A stretch of 64,000 nucleotides of DNA, taken from Streptomyces sp. ISL-98. GTDB taxonomy: Bacteria; Actinomycetota; Actinomycetes; Streptomycetales; Streptomycetaceae. Every line of letters starts with the position of its first letter. Within the stretch, counting starts at the first letter, position 1. The stretch lies in contig NZ_JAGGPB010000005.1 of assembly GCF_018614055.1 (NCBI RefSeq), positions 198,699-262,698 of the forward strand, given 5' to 3'. The notes under the pieces were generated by a model that made no database searches, was not told where the DNA came from, and was given only the letters and a program-made list of their open reading frames with translations. Of this stretch, positions 39,815-49,102 are shown piece after piece. Position numbers and translations under genes: made by a program.

Positions 39815-41341
39815 TCAACCGGACGTTGTGTCGCCGGTTCCGAGCCATCCGGCGAGCTTTCCGCCCTGCCCGACCGCCCGCAGCCGCTGCTCCGCCGCGT
39901 CCCGTACCGGATCGGTGGCCACGACGAGCAGCTCGTCGCCCCGCCGCAGCACAGTCGTCGGCAGCGGTACGAAGCTGGTTCCGTCCCGTACGACCAAGGT
40001 CACGGCGGCCCCGTGCGGCAGTCGCAGCTCGGCCACCTCCACGCCGTGCATCTTCGACTTCTCGGGGATCGCGACCGACAGCAGGTGCCCGCGCAGCCGC
40101 TCCAGTGGCGCCGACTCGACGCCCAGGTCGGCGGCCTCCGACGGGTCGACGCCGAGCCGCAGCCGCTTCGCCAACCAGGGCAGCGTCGGCCCCTGTACGA
40201 GGGTGTAGACGACGACGAGGACGAAGACGATGTTGAAGACCCGGTCGCTGCCCTCGATCTCCGTGACCAGGGGAATGGTCGCCAAAATGATGGGCACCGC
40301 ACCGCGCAGCCCGGCCCAGGACATCAGGGCCTGCTCCCGCCACGGGATACGGAACGGCAGCAGGCTGACGAGAACCCCCAGCGGCCGCGCCACCATCGTG
40401 AGCACCAGACCCACGACGACAGCGGGCCAGAAGTCGGCCCCCAGCTCGTGCGGCGTCACCAGCAGGCCGAGCAGGACGAACATGCCGATCTGTGCGATCC
40501 AGCCGAGCCCGTCCGCGAATCCGCGCGTGGCCGGCCAGTGCGGCAGCTTGGAGTTCCCCAGCACCATGGCGGCCAGGTAGACGGAGAGGAATCCACTGCC
40601 GTGCGCGATGGCTCCGGCGGCGTACGCCGACAGGGCGATGGCCATGACCGCGATCGGATACAGGCCGGAAGCGGGCAGTGCCACATGACGCAGCCCGAAC
40701 GCTCCGAGCCAGCCCACCGCGAGACCGATGCTCGCGCCGATCGCCAGCTCCAGAACGATCTTGCCGACGAGGAAGTACCAGTCGTCCACCGGCCCGGCCG
40801 TCGAGAAGGCGACCACCAGGATCACGACAGGGGCGTCGTTGAAGCCCGACTCCGCCTCCAGCACACCCGTGATCCGGGTAGGCAGCGGAACCTTGCGCAG
40901 TACGGAGAAGACCGCGGCGGCGTCCGTCGACGAGACGACCGCGCCGATGATCAGCGCCTGCCGCCATTCGAGGCCGACGAGATAGTGCGCGCCGGCCGCC
41001 GTAACGCCCACGCTCACCGCGACGCCGACGGTCGACAGCGCGACCGCGGCGGGCAACGCGGGCTTGACCTGCTTCCACTTCGTACCCAGGCCACCCTCGG
41101 CCAGGATCACCACCAGCGCGGCGTAGCCGATCACCTGCGTCAGTTCGGCGTTGTCGAACTTGACGGCGAAGATGCCGTCCTGCCCGATGGCAACGCCGAT
41201 CCCGAGATACAGCAGCAGGCTGGGGAGCCCGCTCCGGGACGAGATGCGGACCGCCGCGACGGCGATGAGCAGGACGAGCGAGCAGATGAGCAGGAGTTCG
41301 TTGAGCTCGTGGACAGTCAGTGGCCGTTCCTTCCCTCGCAC
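39815..41341 (-). CDS. K+/H+ antiporter, CPA1-type with TrkA-C domain
   Basis: 508 residues. Twelve or so membrane helices include GAVVSSTDAAAVFSVLR and EAESGFNDAPVVILV, the ion-binding signatures of NhaP2-like potassium/proton antiporters, and SWAGLRGAVPIILATIPLV. The C-terminal TrkA-C/RCK-C domain spans about 405-485 (SVAIPEKSKMHGVEVAEL, TVLRRGDELLVVATD). It exchanges K+ for protons and balances pH. The GTG at 41341 has a poor ribosome site; a CTG at 41320, preceded by GGGAAGGAA and giving LTVHELNELL, fits better. Confidence 0.9.
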   Translation of the reverse strand: MRGKERPLTVHELNELLLICSLVLLIAVAAVRISSRSGLPSLLLYLGIGVAIGQDGIFAVKFDNAELTQVIGYAALVVILAEGGLGTKWKQVKPALPAAVALSTVGVAVSVGVTAAGAHYLVGLEWRQALIIGAVVSSTDAAAVFSVLRKVPLPTRITGVLEAESGFNDAPVVILVVAFSTAGPVDDWYFLVGKIVLELAIGASIGLAVGWLGAFGLRHVALPASGLYPIAVMAIALSAYAAGAIAHGSGFLSVYLAAMVLGNSKLPHWPATRGFADGLGWIAQIGMFVLLGLLVTPHELGADFWPAVVVGLVLTMVARPLGVLVSLLPFRIPWREQALMSWAGLRGAVPIILATIPLVTEIEGSDRVFNIVFVLVVVYTLVQGPTLPWLAKRLRLGVDPSEAADLGVESAPLERLRGHLLSVAIPEKSKMHGVEVAELRLPHGAAVTLVVRDGTSFVPLPTTVLRRGDELLVVATDPVRDAAEQRLRAVGQGGKLAGWLGTGDTTSG

Positions 41342-41521
41342 GCCCGTCGGCGGTTCCTCCGTTGGCCAGTACTTCGTTACCTTACCTAATCTTTAACGCT
41401 TCCTTGACGCGCCTGATCGTCCGTACAACCGCTCAAACAGGCACCGAGTCCGGAGCCCAAGAGTGCTGCGCCTATGGTTGCTCCAGCACTCCAGGACCAC
41501 CCTGCCCCTCGAAGGACAGCG

Positions 41522-44311
41522 ATGCCCGCCAACACAACCGCCTCTTCCGGCAAGAAGAAGGGGCGTCGCGCCCGCCTGATCGTGATCGTGCTGGTGTTGG
41601 CCCTCGTCACGGGTGTCGGCTACGGCACGTACTGGAGCATCAGCACCGTGCGCGCCTCCTTCCCGCAGACCACGGGATCACTCGAACTGGACGGCCTTTC
41701 GGGCATCGTCGACGTCAAGCGCGACAGCTACGGCATCCCCCAGATCTACGCGGACACCGACGAGGACCTCTTCCGCGCCCAGGGCTTCGTCCAGGCGCAG
41801 GACCGCTTCTACGAGATGGACGTACGCCGTCACATGACGTCGGGCCGTCTCTCGGAGATGTTCGGTTCGGGCCAGGTCGAGACGGATGCCTTCCTGCGTA
41901 CGCTCGGCTGGCGCCAGGTCGCGCAGCAGGAGTACGACACCAAGCTGACGCCGGAGACCAAGAAGTACCTCCAGGCGTACGCCGCGGGCGTCAACGCCTA
42001 CCTCGAGGGCCGCGACGGCAAGGACATCTCCGTCGAGTACGCCGCCCTCGGCTTCACGAACGACTACAAGCCCGAGAAGTGGACGCCCGTCGACTCGGTG
42101 GCCTGGCTCAAGGCCATGGCCTGGGACCTGCGCGGCAACATGCAGGACGAGATCGACCGGTCGCTGATGACGAGCCGGCTGACGGCGAAGCAGATCAAGG
42201 ACCTGTATCCGGCCTATCCGTACGACCGGAACAAGCCGGTCGTCGCAGAGGGCGCGCTCAACCAGGGCACGAAGAAGTACGACCCGACCGCCTCGGCCAC
42301 GTCGACCGGATCCGGTGCCGGCACCGGTACGGGTACGGGTACGGGCACTGGATCCGGCACCGGTACAGGCACCGGCAACGGCATCGCGAACAACGCGGCC
42401 GACGCCACCCAGGGCTTCCAGTCCCAGCTCTCCGGCATCTCCGACGCCCTCGACGAGATCCCCGCCCTCCTCGGCCCGAACGGCAGCGGCATCGGCTCCA
42501 ACTCCTGGGTCGTCTCCGGCACGTACACGACCACCGGCAAGCCGCTCCTCGCCAACGACCCGCACCTGGCCCCCCAGCTGCCCTCGCTCTGGTACCAGAT
42601 GGGCCTGCACTGCCGCAGCGTCTCCGCCAAGTGCCAGTACGACGCCGCCGGCTACACCTTCTCCGGCATGCCCGGCGTAATAATCGGTCACAACCAGGAC
42701 ATTGCCTGGGGCTTCACCAACCTCGGCGCCGACGTCACCGACCTCTACCTGGAGAAGGTCTCCGGCGAGACCTACCTCTACGACGGCCGGGAGAAGGCCT
42801 TCACGACCCGCGAGGAGACCATCAAGGTCGCCGGCGGCAAGCCGAAGAAGATCACCGTCCGCTCCACCAACAACGGCCCGCTGGTCTCCGACCGCAGCAG
42901 CGAGCTGGAGAAGGTCGGCGAGAAGGCCCCCGTCACCAATGCCGCCCCCGACCGGGGCAACGGCTACGGGATCGCCCTCAAGTGGACCGCCCTCACGCCG
43001 GGCAAGTCCATGGACGCCGTCTTCGAGCTGAACCGGGCGAAGGACTTCAAGACCTTCCGCGCCGCGGCCGCCCACTTCGAGGTCCCCTCGCAGAACCTCA
43101 TCTACGCCGACACCAAGGGCAACATCGGCTACCAGGCCCCGGGCCGCATCCCGGTCCGCGGCGCGGGCAACGGCACACTGCCCGCCCCCGGATGGGACTC
43201 CCGCTACCGCTGGACCAAGTTCATCCCGCAGGACGAGCTGCCGTACGAGTACAACCCCGAGCGCGGCTACATCGTCACCGCCAACCAGGCCGTGATCGAC
43301 AAGAAGAAGTACCCCTACCTCCTCACCGAGGACTGGGGCTACGGCGCCCGCAGCCAGCGGATCAACGACCTCATCGAGTCGAAGATCAAGGACGGCGGGA
43401 AGATCTCGACCGACGACATGCGGACCATGCAGACGGACAACAGCAGCGAGATCGCGAAGCTGCTCACGCCCCACCTGCTGAAGACCGATGTCTCGGACCC
43501 GAACGTCCGCGAGGCGCAGAAGCTCCTCGAAGGCTGGGACTACACCCAGGAGCCGGACTCCGCCGCCGCCGCGTACTTCAACGCGGTGTGGCGCAATGTC
43601 CTCAAGCTCGCCTTCGGCAACAAGCTGCCCAAGGAACTCCGGGTCAAGGGCCAGTGCCTCATCGTCCGCCCCGCCGACAGCACGGGCCCCGTCGACGACC
43701 TCGACGAGCGGGTCCGCGAGTGCGGGCAGCGCGACAAGGACTCGGCCCAGCCGGACGGCGGCGACCGCTGGTACGAGGTCGTCCGCACGATGCTGAAGGA
43801 CGAGAACAACGAGTGGTGGCAGTCGCCGAGCACCCGCCTCGACAAGCCCACCAAAACCCGTGAGGACCTGCTCGCCCGCGCACTGAAGGACGCCCGCTGG
43901 GAGCTCACGGCCAAGCTCGGCAAGGACGTCGACGGCTGGAGCTGGGGCCGCCTGCACCAGCTGACGCTGAAGAACCAGACCCTCGGCACCGAGGGCCCCG
44001 GCGCCGTCCAGTGGCTGCTCAACCGGGGCCCGTGGAACCTGGGCGGCGGCGAGGCCGCCGTCAACGCCACCGGCTGGAACGCGGCGGGCGGCTACGAGGT
44101 CACCTGGGTGCCGTCCATGCGGATGGTCGTGAACCTGAACGACCTCGACAAGTCCCGCTGGATCAACCTCACCGGCGCCTCGGGCCACGCGTACAGCGCG
44201 CACTACACCGACCAGACGGACAAGTGGGCGAAGGGCGAGCTGCTCGACTGGCCCTACAGCGACGAGGCGGTCGAGAAGAGCACCGCCGACAAGCTGGTGC
44301 TCAGGCCGTAA
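41522..44311 (+). CDS. Penicillin acylase family protein (Ntn hydrolase)
   Basis: 929 residues. A membrane anchor or signal is at 14-37 (RARLIVIVLVLALVTGVGYGTY). DSYGIPQIYADTDEDLFRAQGFVQAQDRFYEMD begins the alpha chain. Autoproteolysis should free Ser326 (GSNSWVVSG), the N-terminal nucleophile, and the beta chain follows with LANDPHL and GAARSQ-like binding-site segments. Substrates may include acyl-homoserine lactones or beta-lactams; not decidable. A Gly/Thr/Ser run at about 255-287 precedes the cut site and looks like an unstable linker. GAAGGA before ATG 41522 decides the start. The 3' end overlaps the FTHF cyclo-ligase by 11 bases. Confidence 0.85.
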   Translation: MPANTTASSGKKKGRRARLIVIVLVLALVTGVGYGTYWSISTVRASFPQTTGSLELDGLSGIVDVKRDSYGIPQIYADTDEDLFRAQGFVQAQDRFYEMDVRRHMTSGRLSEMFGSGQVETDAFLRTLGWRQVAQQEYDTKLTPETKKYLQAYAAGVNAYLEGRDGKDISVEYAALGFTNDYKPEKWTPVDSVAWLKAMAWDLRGNMQDEIDRSLMTSRLTAKQIKDLYPAYPYDRNKPVVAEGALNQGTKKYDPTASATSTGSGAGTGTGTGTGTGSGTGTGTGNGIANNAADATQGFQSQLSGISDALDEIPALLGPNGSGIGSNSWVVSGTYTTTGKPLLANDPHLAPQLPSLWYQMGLHCRSVSAKCQYDAAGYTFSGMPGVIIGHNQDIAWGFTNLGADVTDLYLEKVSGETYLYDGREKAFTTREETIKVAGGKPKKITVRSTNNGPLVSDRSSELEKVGEKAPVTNAAPDRGNGYGIALKWTALTPGKSMDAVFELNRAKDFKTFRAAAAHFEVPSQNLIYADTKGNIGYQAPGRIPVRGAGNGTLPAPGWDSRYRWTKFIPQDELPYEYNPERGYIVTANQAVIDKKKYPYLLTEDWGYGARSQRINDLIESKIKDGGKISTDDMRTMQTDNSSEIAKLLTPHLLKTDVSDPNVREAQKLLEGWDYTQEPDSAAAAYFNAVWRNVLKLAFGNKLPKELRVKGQCLIVRPADSTGPVDDLDERVRECGQRDKDSAQPDGGDRWYEVVRTMLKDENNEWWQSPSTRLDKPTKTREDLLARALKDARWELTAKLGKDVDGWSWGRLHQLTLKNQTLGTEGPGAVQWLLNRGPWNLGGGEAAVNATGWNAAGGYEVTWVPSMRMVVNLNDLDKSRWINLTGASGHAYSAHYTDQTDKWAKGELLDWPYSDEAVEKSTADKLVLRP

Positions 44312-44894
44312 AGCGCCTGACGCCACCCGGCGTCACGACGGCGGTCACGGGGTGGTCGTGCGGTTCCTTCGGGACCCGCGCGATCACCTCGTCGTCGTAC
44401 AGCAGCACCACCAGGTGCGGATGGGCGTCCGCCGCTTCCAGCCTGGCGAGCGCCCGGTCGTACGAGCCGCCGCCCCGCCCGAGCCGCGTGCCGCGGCTGT
44501 CCACGGCGAGGCCGGGCAGCAGCACCGCCTCGGCCTCCAGGATCGCGTCCACGCCGAGTGGCGTGCCGGCGGGCTGGAGGAGCCCGAGCCTGGCCCGTAC
44601 GAGATTCTCGGCGCCCTCGTACTCGGCCCAGTCCAGATCGTTGTCCGGCAGGAGCACCGGCAGCAGCACCCGCACGCCCCGCGCGCGCAGCGCGTCGAGC
44701 AGCGCGCGGGTGCCCGGTTCGCTCCCGAACGCTACGTATGCGGCCACCGTCCGGGCCTCTGTGAGCTCCGGAAGCTCCAATGCCCTGCGGGCCAGAACCG
44801 TGGCCGCCTTCTGCGCGTCATCCCTGGTCAACCGGTTCCTCATGTCCAGGAGTTCTCTTCGCAACCCGGCCTTGTCAGGCTCGTCACACAACAC
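44301..44894 (-). CDS. 5-formyltetrahydrofolate cyclo-ligase
   Basis: 197 residues. KAGLRRELLDMRNRLT at the start, TVAAYVAFGSEPGTRALLDALRARGVRVLLPVLL, and the ATP-binding LLPGLAVDSRGTRLGRGGGSYDRALARL are diagnostic of 5-FTHF cyclo-ligase (methenyl-THF synthetase). It reclaims 5-formyl-THF to methenyl-THF using ATP. Convergent with the penicillin acylase gene and divergent from galU. Confidence 0.9.
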   Translation of the reverse strand: MLCDEPDKAGLRRELLDMRNRLTRDDAQKAATVLARRALELPELTEARTVAAYVAFGSEPGTRALLDALRARGVRVLLPVLLPDNDLDWAEYEGAENLVRARLGLLQPAGTPLGVDAILEAEAVLLPGLAVDSRGTRLGRGGGSYDRALARLEAADAHPHLVVLLYDDEVIARVPKEPHDHPVTAVVTPGGVRRFTA

Positions 44895-44977
44895 AGCGGC
44901 TCCACAAACCCCTCGTATGAGAATTTATTGACCGGAGCCTAATCTTCCGCCCATACGCAACGGATATCGTTCTGACC

Positions 44978-45880
44978 ATGACTCAGTCGCACCCCAGGAT
45001 CAGCAAGGCTGTCATCCCCGCCGCTGGTCTCGGTACCCGGTTCCTGCCGGCGACGAAGGCCACTCCCAAAGAGATGCTGCCCGTCGTCGACAAGCCCGCC
45101 ATCCAGTACGTGGTCGAGGAGGCCGTGACCGCGGGTCTCTCCGACGTCCTCATGGTCACCGGCCGCAACAAGCGCCCGCTCGAGGACCACTTCGACCGCA
45201 ACTACGAGCTGGAGTCTGCCCTCGGCCGCAAGGGCGACGCCGAACGCCTGGCCCGCGTGCAGGAGTCGAGCGACCTCGCCACCATGCACTACGTCCGCCA
45301 GGGCGACCCCAAGGGCCTCGGCCACGCCGTCCTGTGCGCCGCGCCGCACGTCGGCGACCAGCCCTTCGCCGTCCTCCTCGGCGACGACCTGATCGACCCG
45401 CGCGACCCGCTGCTGTCCCGGATGATCGACATCCAGGAGCAGCACGGCGGCAGCGTCATCGCGCTCATGGAGGTCGACCCCTCCCAGATCCACCTCTACG
45501 GCTGCGCGGCCGTCGATCCGACCGGCGAGAGCGATGTCGTACGGGTCACCGGACTGGTCGAGAAGCCCGCCCCGGCCGACGCGCCCAGCAATCTCGCGAT
45601 CATCGGCCGCTATGTCCTGAACCCTGCCGTTTTCGACATACTTCGCAAGACCGAGCCGGGCCGCGGCGGCGAGATCCAGCTCACCGACGCCCTCCAGCTC
45701 CTGGCCGAGGACGAGAAGGTCGGCGGCCCCGTGCACGGCGTCGTTTTCAAGGGCCGCCGCTATGACACCGGGGACCGGGGCGACTATCTGCGTGCCATTG
45801 TCAGACTCGCGTGCGAACGTGAAGACCTGGGGCCGGACTTCCGGGCCTGGCTTCGCAGTTACGTCACCGAGGAGATGTAG
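44978..45880 (+). CDS. galU: UTP-glucose-1-phosphate uridylyltransferase
   Basis: 300 residues. SKAVIPAAGLGTRFLPATKATPKEMLPVVDKPAIQYVVEEA is the nucleotidyltransferase signature; VLLGDDLIDP and GYVKGRR-like ends are replaced by VFKGRRYDTGDRGDYLRAIV. It makes UDP-glucose for glycans and trehalose. It is the first gene of a five- or six-gene run on the same strand (galU-moeA-moaC-mog-rimJ, then sepX). Confidence 0.95.
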   Translation: MTQSHPRISKAVIPAAGLGTRFLPATKATPKEMLPVVDKPAIQYVVEEAVTAGLSDVLMVTGRNKRPLEDHFDRNYELESALGRKGDAERLARVQESSDLATMHYVRQGDPKGLGHAVLCAAPHVGDQPFAVLLGDDLIDPRDPLLSRMIDIQEQHGGSVIALMEVDPSQIHLYGCAAVDPTGESDVVRVTGLVEKPAPADAPSNLAIIGRYVLNPAVFDILRKTEPGRGGEIQLTDALQLLAEDEKVGGPVHGVVFKGRRYDTGDRGDYLRAIVRLACEREDLGPDFRAWLRSYVTEEM

Positions 45881-45884
45881 CACC

Positions 45885-47186
45885 TTGAGCAGCACGATCT
45901 GGTCGGTCGACGACCACCTGGAGGACATCCTCGCCGCGGTGAAGCCGCTCGAACCCATCGAGCTGCAACTCCCCGACGCGCAGGGCTGTGTCCTCGTCGA
46001 GGACGTCACGGTCCAGATCGCCCTGCCGCCGTTCGACAACAGCTCGATGGACGGGTACGCGGTCCGTACGGCCGATGTGACGGGCGCCAGCGAGGAGTTC
46101 CCCGCCGTCCTCACCGTCATCGGTGACGTGGCGGCGGGCAGCGGCGAAACGCTCACCGTCGGCCCCGGCCAGGCCGCCCGCATCATGACCGGTGCCCCGC
46201 TGCCGCCCGGCGCCGAGGCCGTCGTCCCGGTCGAGTGGACCGACGGCGGTACGGGCGGCGGCCCGGCCGCCACCATGCGCGCGCACAGTGCCGCCCCGGA
46301 GGGGGCGTCCGGCGAAGTCCGCGTCCACCGGCCCGTCGAGGCCCGCGCCCACGTCCGCGCGCGCGGCAGCGACGTCCAGGTCGGCGACCTCGCCCTGGAA
46401 GCCGGTACGGTCGTCGGCCCGCCCCAGATCGGACTCCTCGCCGCCATCGGCCGCGCCACCGTAAAGGTCCGCCCGCGCCCCAGAGTCGTCGTCCTGTCGA
46501 CCGGCAGCGAACTGGTCCAGCCCGGCGAGGAGTTGGCAGCCGGCCAGATCTACGACTCCAACAGCTTCGCCCTCACCGCCGCCGCCCGCGACGCGGGAGC
46601 CATCTCCTACCGTGTCGGCGCCGTCACCGACAACGCCGAGACGCTCCGCGCCACCATCGAGGACCAGCTGATCCGCGCCGACATGATCGTCACCACCGGC
46701 GGTGTCAGCGTCGGGGCGTACGACGTCGTCAAGGAGGCCCTGTCCTCCGTCGGCGACGAGGACGAACCGGGCAGCGGCATCGATTTCCGCAAGCTGGCCA
46801 TGCAGCCGGGCAAGCCACAGGGTTTCGGCTCCATCGGCCCGGAGCACACGCCGCTGCTCGCCCTCCCCGGGAACCCGGTCTCGTCGTACGTCTCCTTCGA
46901 GCTGTTCGTGCGCCCCGCGATCCGCGCCCTCATGGGCCTGAAGGACGTCCACCGCCCGACGGTCCGCGCCACCCTGAGCGCCGACAAACCGCTCAGCTCG
47001 CCCGCCGGGAAGCGCCAGTTCCTGAGGGGTACGTACGATGAGGAATCAGGCACCGTCACCCCCGTCGGCGGCGCCGGATCCCACCTGGTCGCGGCCCTCG
47101 CCCGGGCCAACGCGCTGATCACCGTCCCGGAGGACGCCACGACGGCCGAGCCCGGCACCGAGGTCGTCGTGGTACTGCTCGGCTGA
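45885..47186 (+). CDS. moeA: Molybdopterin molybdenumtransferase MoeA (Glp/gephyrin-like)
   Basis: 433 residues from a TTG four bases behind galU (GGAGA nine bases upstream). MoeA signatures are PPFDNSSMDGYAVR, MTGAPLPPGAEAVVPVEW, the MPT-binding TTGGVSVGAYDVVKEAL and ALPGNPVSSYVSFELFVRPA. Family members insert molybdate into molybdopterin-AMP. In Corynebacterium the MoeA-like Glp in the same genomic setting binds the membrane protein GLPR at the division site, so this copy may be a division protein, a cofactor enzyme or both. Confidence 0.9.
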   Translation: MSSTIWSVDDHLEDILAAVKPLEPIELQLPDAQGCVLVEDVTVQIALPPFDNSSMDGYAVRTADVTGASEEFPAVLTVIGDVAAGSGETLTVGPGQAARIMTGAPLPPGAEAVVPVEWTDGGTGGGPAATMRAHSAAPEGASGEVRVHRPVEARAHVRARGSDVQVGDLALEAGTVVGPPQIGLLAAIGRATVKVRPRPRVVVLSTGSELVQPGEELAAGQIYDSNSFALTAAARDAGAISYRVGAVTDNAETLRATIEDQLIRADMIVTTGGVSVGAYDVVKEALSSVGDEDEPGSGIDFRKLAMQPGKPQGFGSIGPEHTPLLALPGNPVSSYVSFELFVRPAIRALMGLKDVHRPTVRATLSADKPLSSPAGKRQFLRGTYDEESGTVTPVGGAGSHLVAALARANALITVPEDATTAEPGTEVVVVLLG

Positions 47187-47248
47187 CCGGGGCCCGGTGG
47201 GGGTACCGTGTCTGCCCTCACAGGCCCTGACCGGGAGCGCCACACGTA

Positions 47249-47728
47249 ATGAGTACGCACCAACGGCTCACGCACATCGACGAGGCGGGTGCAGCCCGCA
47301 TGGTCGACGTATCGGACAAGGACGTCACCTCGCGCACCGCCCGCGCCACGGGGCGCGTCCTTGTCGCACCGCGTGTTGTCGAGCTGCTGCGGGGCGAGGG
47401 TGTCCCCAAGGGCGACGCCCTCGCCACCGCCCGTATCGCGGGCATCATGGGCGCGAAGCGCACGCCCGACCTGATCCCGCTCTGCCACCCGCTCGCGGTT
47501 TCCGGCGTGAAGCTGGACCTGTCGGTCGCCGACGACGCCGTGGAGATCGCCGCCACGGTGCGTACGACGGACCGTACGGGCGTCGAGATGGAGGCCCTGA
47601 CCGCCGTCACGGTCGCCGCGCTCACCGTGATCGACATGGTGAAAGCAGTCGACAAGGGCGCGGTCATCACCGACGTACGGGTCGAGGAGAAGACGGGCGG
47701 CAAGTCCGGAGACTGGAGCCGGGCATGA
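47249..47728 (+). CDS. moaC: Cyclic pyranopterin monophosphate synthase MoaC
   Basis: 159 residues. [29 protein letters not shown] at the start, [19 protein letters not shown], and [47 protein letters not shown] carry the conserved residues of the second step of molybdopterin synthesis. The TGA overlaps the ATG of mog by four bases. Confidence 0.95.
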   Translation: MSTHQRLTHIDEAGAARMVDVSDKDVTSRTARATGRVLVAPRVVELLRGEGVPKGDALATARIAGIMGAKRTPDLIPLCHPLAVSGVKLDLSVADDAVEIAATVRTTDRTGVEMEALTAVTVAALTVIDMVKAVDKGAVITDVRVEEKTGGKSGDWSRA

Positions 47729-48318
47729 GTCCCGCACCCCGAGCCGGTGAGGTGTACAGCCACAGCCACGAGGCGCCGGCCGCGCCGGCCCCGGCCGTCA
47801 TCACGCCGCAGCCGTCACCCCGCGCCGCCCTCAAGGCACTCGTCGTGACGGCGTCCAACCGCGCCTCCGCCGGTGTCTACGCCGACCGGGGCGGCCCCAT
47901 GATCGCCGAGGCCCTGGCCGCCCTCGGCTTCGAGGTCGAAGGCCCCGTGGTCGTACCCGACGGCGATCCCGTGGAGGCGGCGCTGCGCGAGGGCGTCGGT
48001 GGCGCGTGCGACGTGATCGTCACTACCGGCGGCACCGGCATCTCGCCGACCGACCGCACTCCCGACGCCACCCGCCGCGTCCTGGACTACGAGATCCCCG
48101 GCATCCCCGAGGCGATCCGTGCCGAGGGCCTGGTGAAGGTCCCGACCGCCGCACTCTCCCGCGGCCTCGCCGGCGTCGCGGGCCGAACCCTGATCGTCAA
48201 CCTCCCCGGATCCACCGGTGGCGTACGCGACGGACTCGCGGTCCTGGACCGCCTGCTCCTGCACGCCGTCGACCAGATCCGCGGCGGCGACCATCCCCGG
48301 CCGGGGAGCCCGACCTGA
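47725..48318 (+). CDS. mog: Molybdopterin adenylyltransferase-type MogA/MoaB protein
   Basis: 197 residues. A roughly 35-residue Pro/Ala-rich extension precedes the fold: [66 protein letters not shown] are the MPT-binding motifs. It adenylylates molybdopterin before MoeA acts. Its ATG overlaps moaC and its TGA overlaps the CTG start of the next gene. Confidence 0.9.
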   Translation: MSPAPRAGEVYSHSHEAPAAPAPAVITPQPSPRAALKALVVTASNRASAGVYADRGGPMIAEALAALGFEVEGPVVVPDGDPVEAALREGVGGACDVIVTTGGTGISPTDRTPDATRRVLDYEIPGIPEAIRAEGLVKVPTAALSRGLAGVAGRTLIVNLPGSTGGVRDGLAVLDRLLLHAVDQIRGGDHPRPGSPT

Positions 48319-48941
48319 ACGTTTCGCCATGGCCCGTCGTGCTGACGGACGGCGATGTCGCCCTCCGTCCGATAAGGCTGCGCGACCAGCGGAGCTGGCG
48401 CGAGGTCAACCGGCGCAACCGCGACTGGCTGCGCCCCTGGGAGGCGACCATTCCGCCGCCCGCCCCGGCGGGCCCGGTCGCCCAGCGCCCCACTTACCGT
48501 CAGATGGTCCGCCACCTGCGCGCCGAGGCCAACGCGGGCCGGATGCTGCCCTTCGTCATCGAGTACCAGGGGCAGCTGGTGGGCCAGTTGACGGTCGCCG
48601 GGATCACCTGGGGTTCGATGTGCTCGGGGCATGTCGGCTACTGGGTCGACCGCGAGGTCGCGGGCCGGGGCGTGATGCCGACGGCCGTCGCGCTCGCCGT
48701 CGACCACTGCTTCCGTACGGTCGGACTGCACCGCGTCGAGATCTGCATTCGTCCCGAGAACGGGCCGAGTCGCAGAGTTGTCGAGAAACTCGGATTCCGC
48801 GAGGAAGGGCTCCGGCCACGTTATCTTCACATTGACGGTGGATGGCGTGACCATCTTGTCTTCGCGCTCACGGCGGAAGAGGTGCCCGAGGGTCTGCTCA
48901 CCCGCTGGCACCAGGCGCAACCCGGGACGTCGCGGAAATGA
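48315..48941 (+). CDS. rimJ: GNAT N-acetyltransferase, RimJ/RimL type
   Basis: 208 residues. VALRPIRLRDQRSWREVNRRNRDWLRPWEAT is the RimJ start; the acetyl-CoA loop and end are GHVGYWVDREVAGRGVMPTAVALAVDHCFRTVGLHRVEICIRPENGPSRRVVEKLGF. It would acetylate a protein N-terminus, perhaps ribosomal S5. No ATG or GTG fits; a CTG at 48315, overlapping the TGA of mog and with GGGGAG seven bases upstream, is the most likely start. It sits in the conserved galU-moeA-...-sepX run. Confidence 0.85.
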   Translation: MNVSPWPVVLTDGDVALRPIRLRDQRSWREVNRRNRDWLRPWEATIPPPAPAGPVAQRPTYRQMVRHLRAEANAGRMLPFVIEYQGQLVGQLTVAGITWGSMCSGHVGYWVDREVAGRGVMPTAVALAVDHCFRTVGLHRVEICIRPENGPSRRVVEKLGFREEGLRPRYLHIDGGWRDHLVFALTAEEVPEGLLTRWHQAQPGTSRK

Positions 48942-49102
48942 AATAAGTGTTCGAAATCGATCGGCTCCTGATCGTAAAAGGACCCACATAGCGGCCTGTT
49001 GATCCGATCAGTCACAAAAAAGTTCGACTTATCAGCCAGATCGTGCGACACACCGGCGCAATTGGCGGATGGCCTTGCGCGAATCCCTCTACGGTGTGGG
49101 GT

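Noticed and set aside
41320..43863. 847-codon plus-strand frame overlapping the penicillin acylase in another frame
   Set aside because: The composition is Arg/Pro-dominated and no motif is present; the acylase frame has the Ntn-hydrolase signatures.
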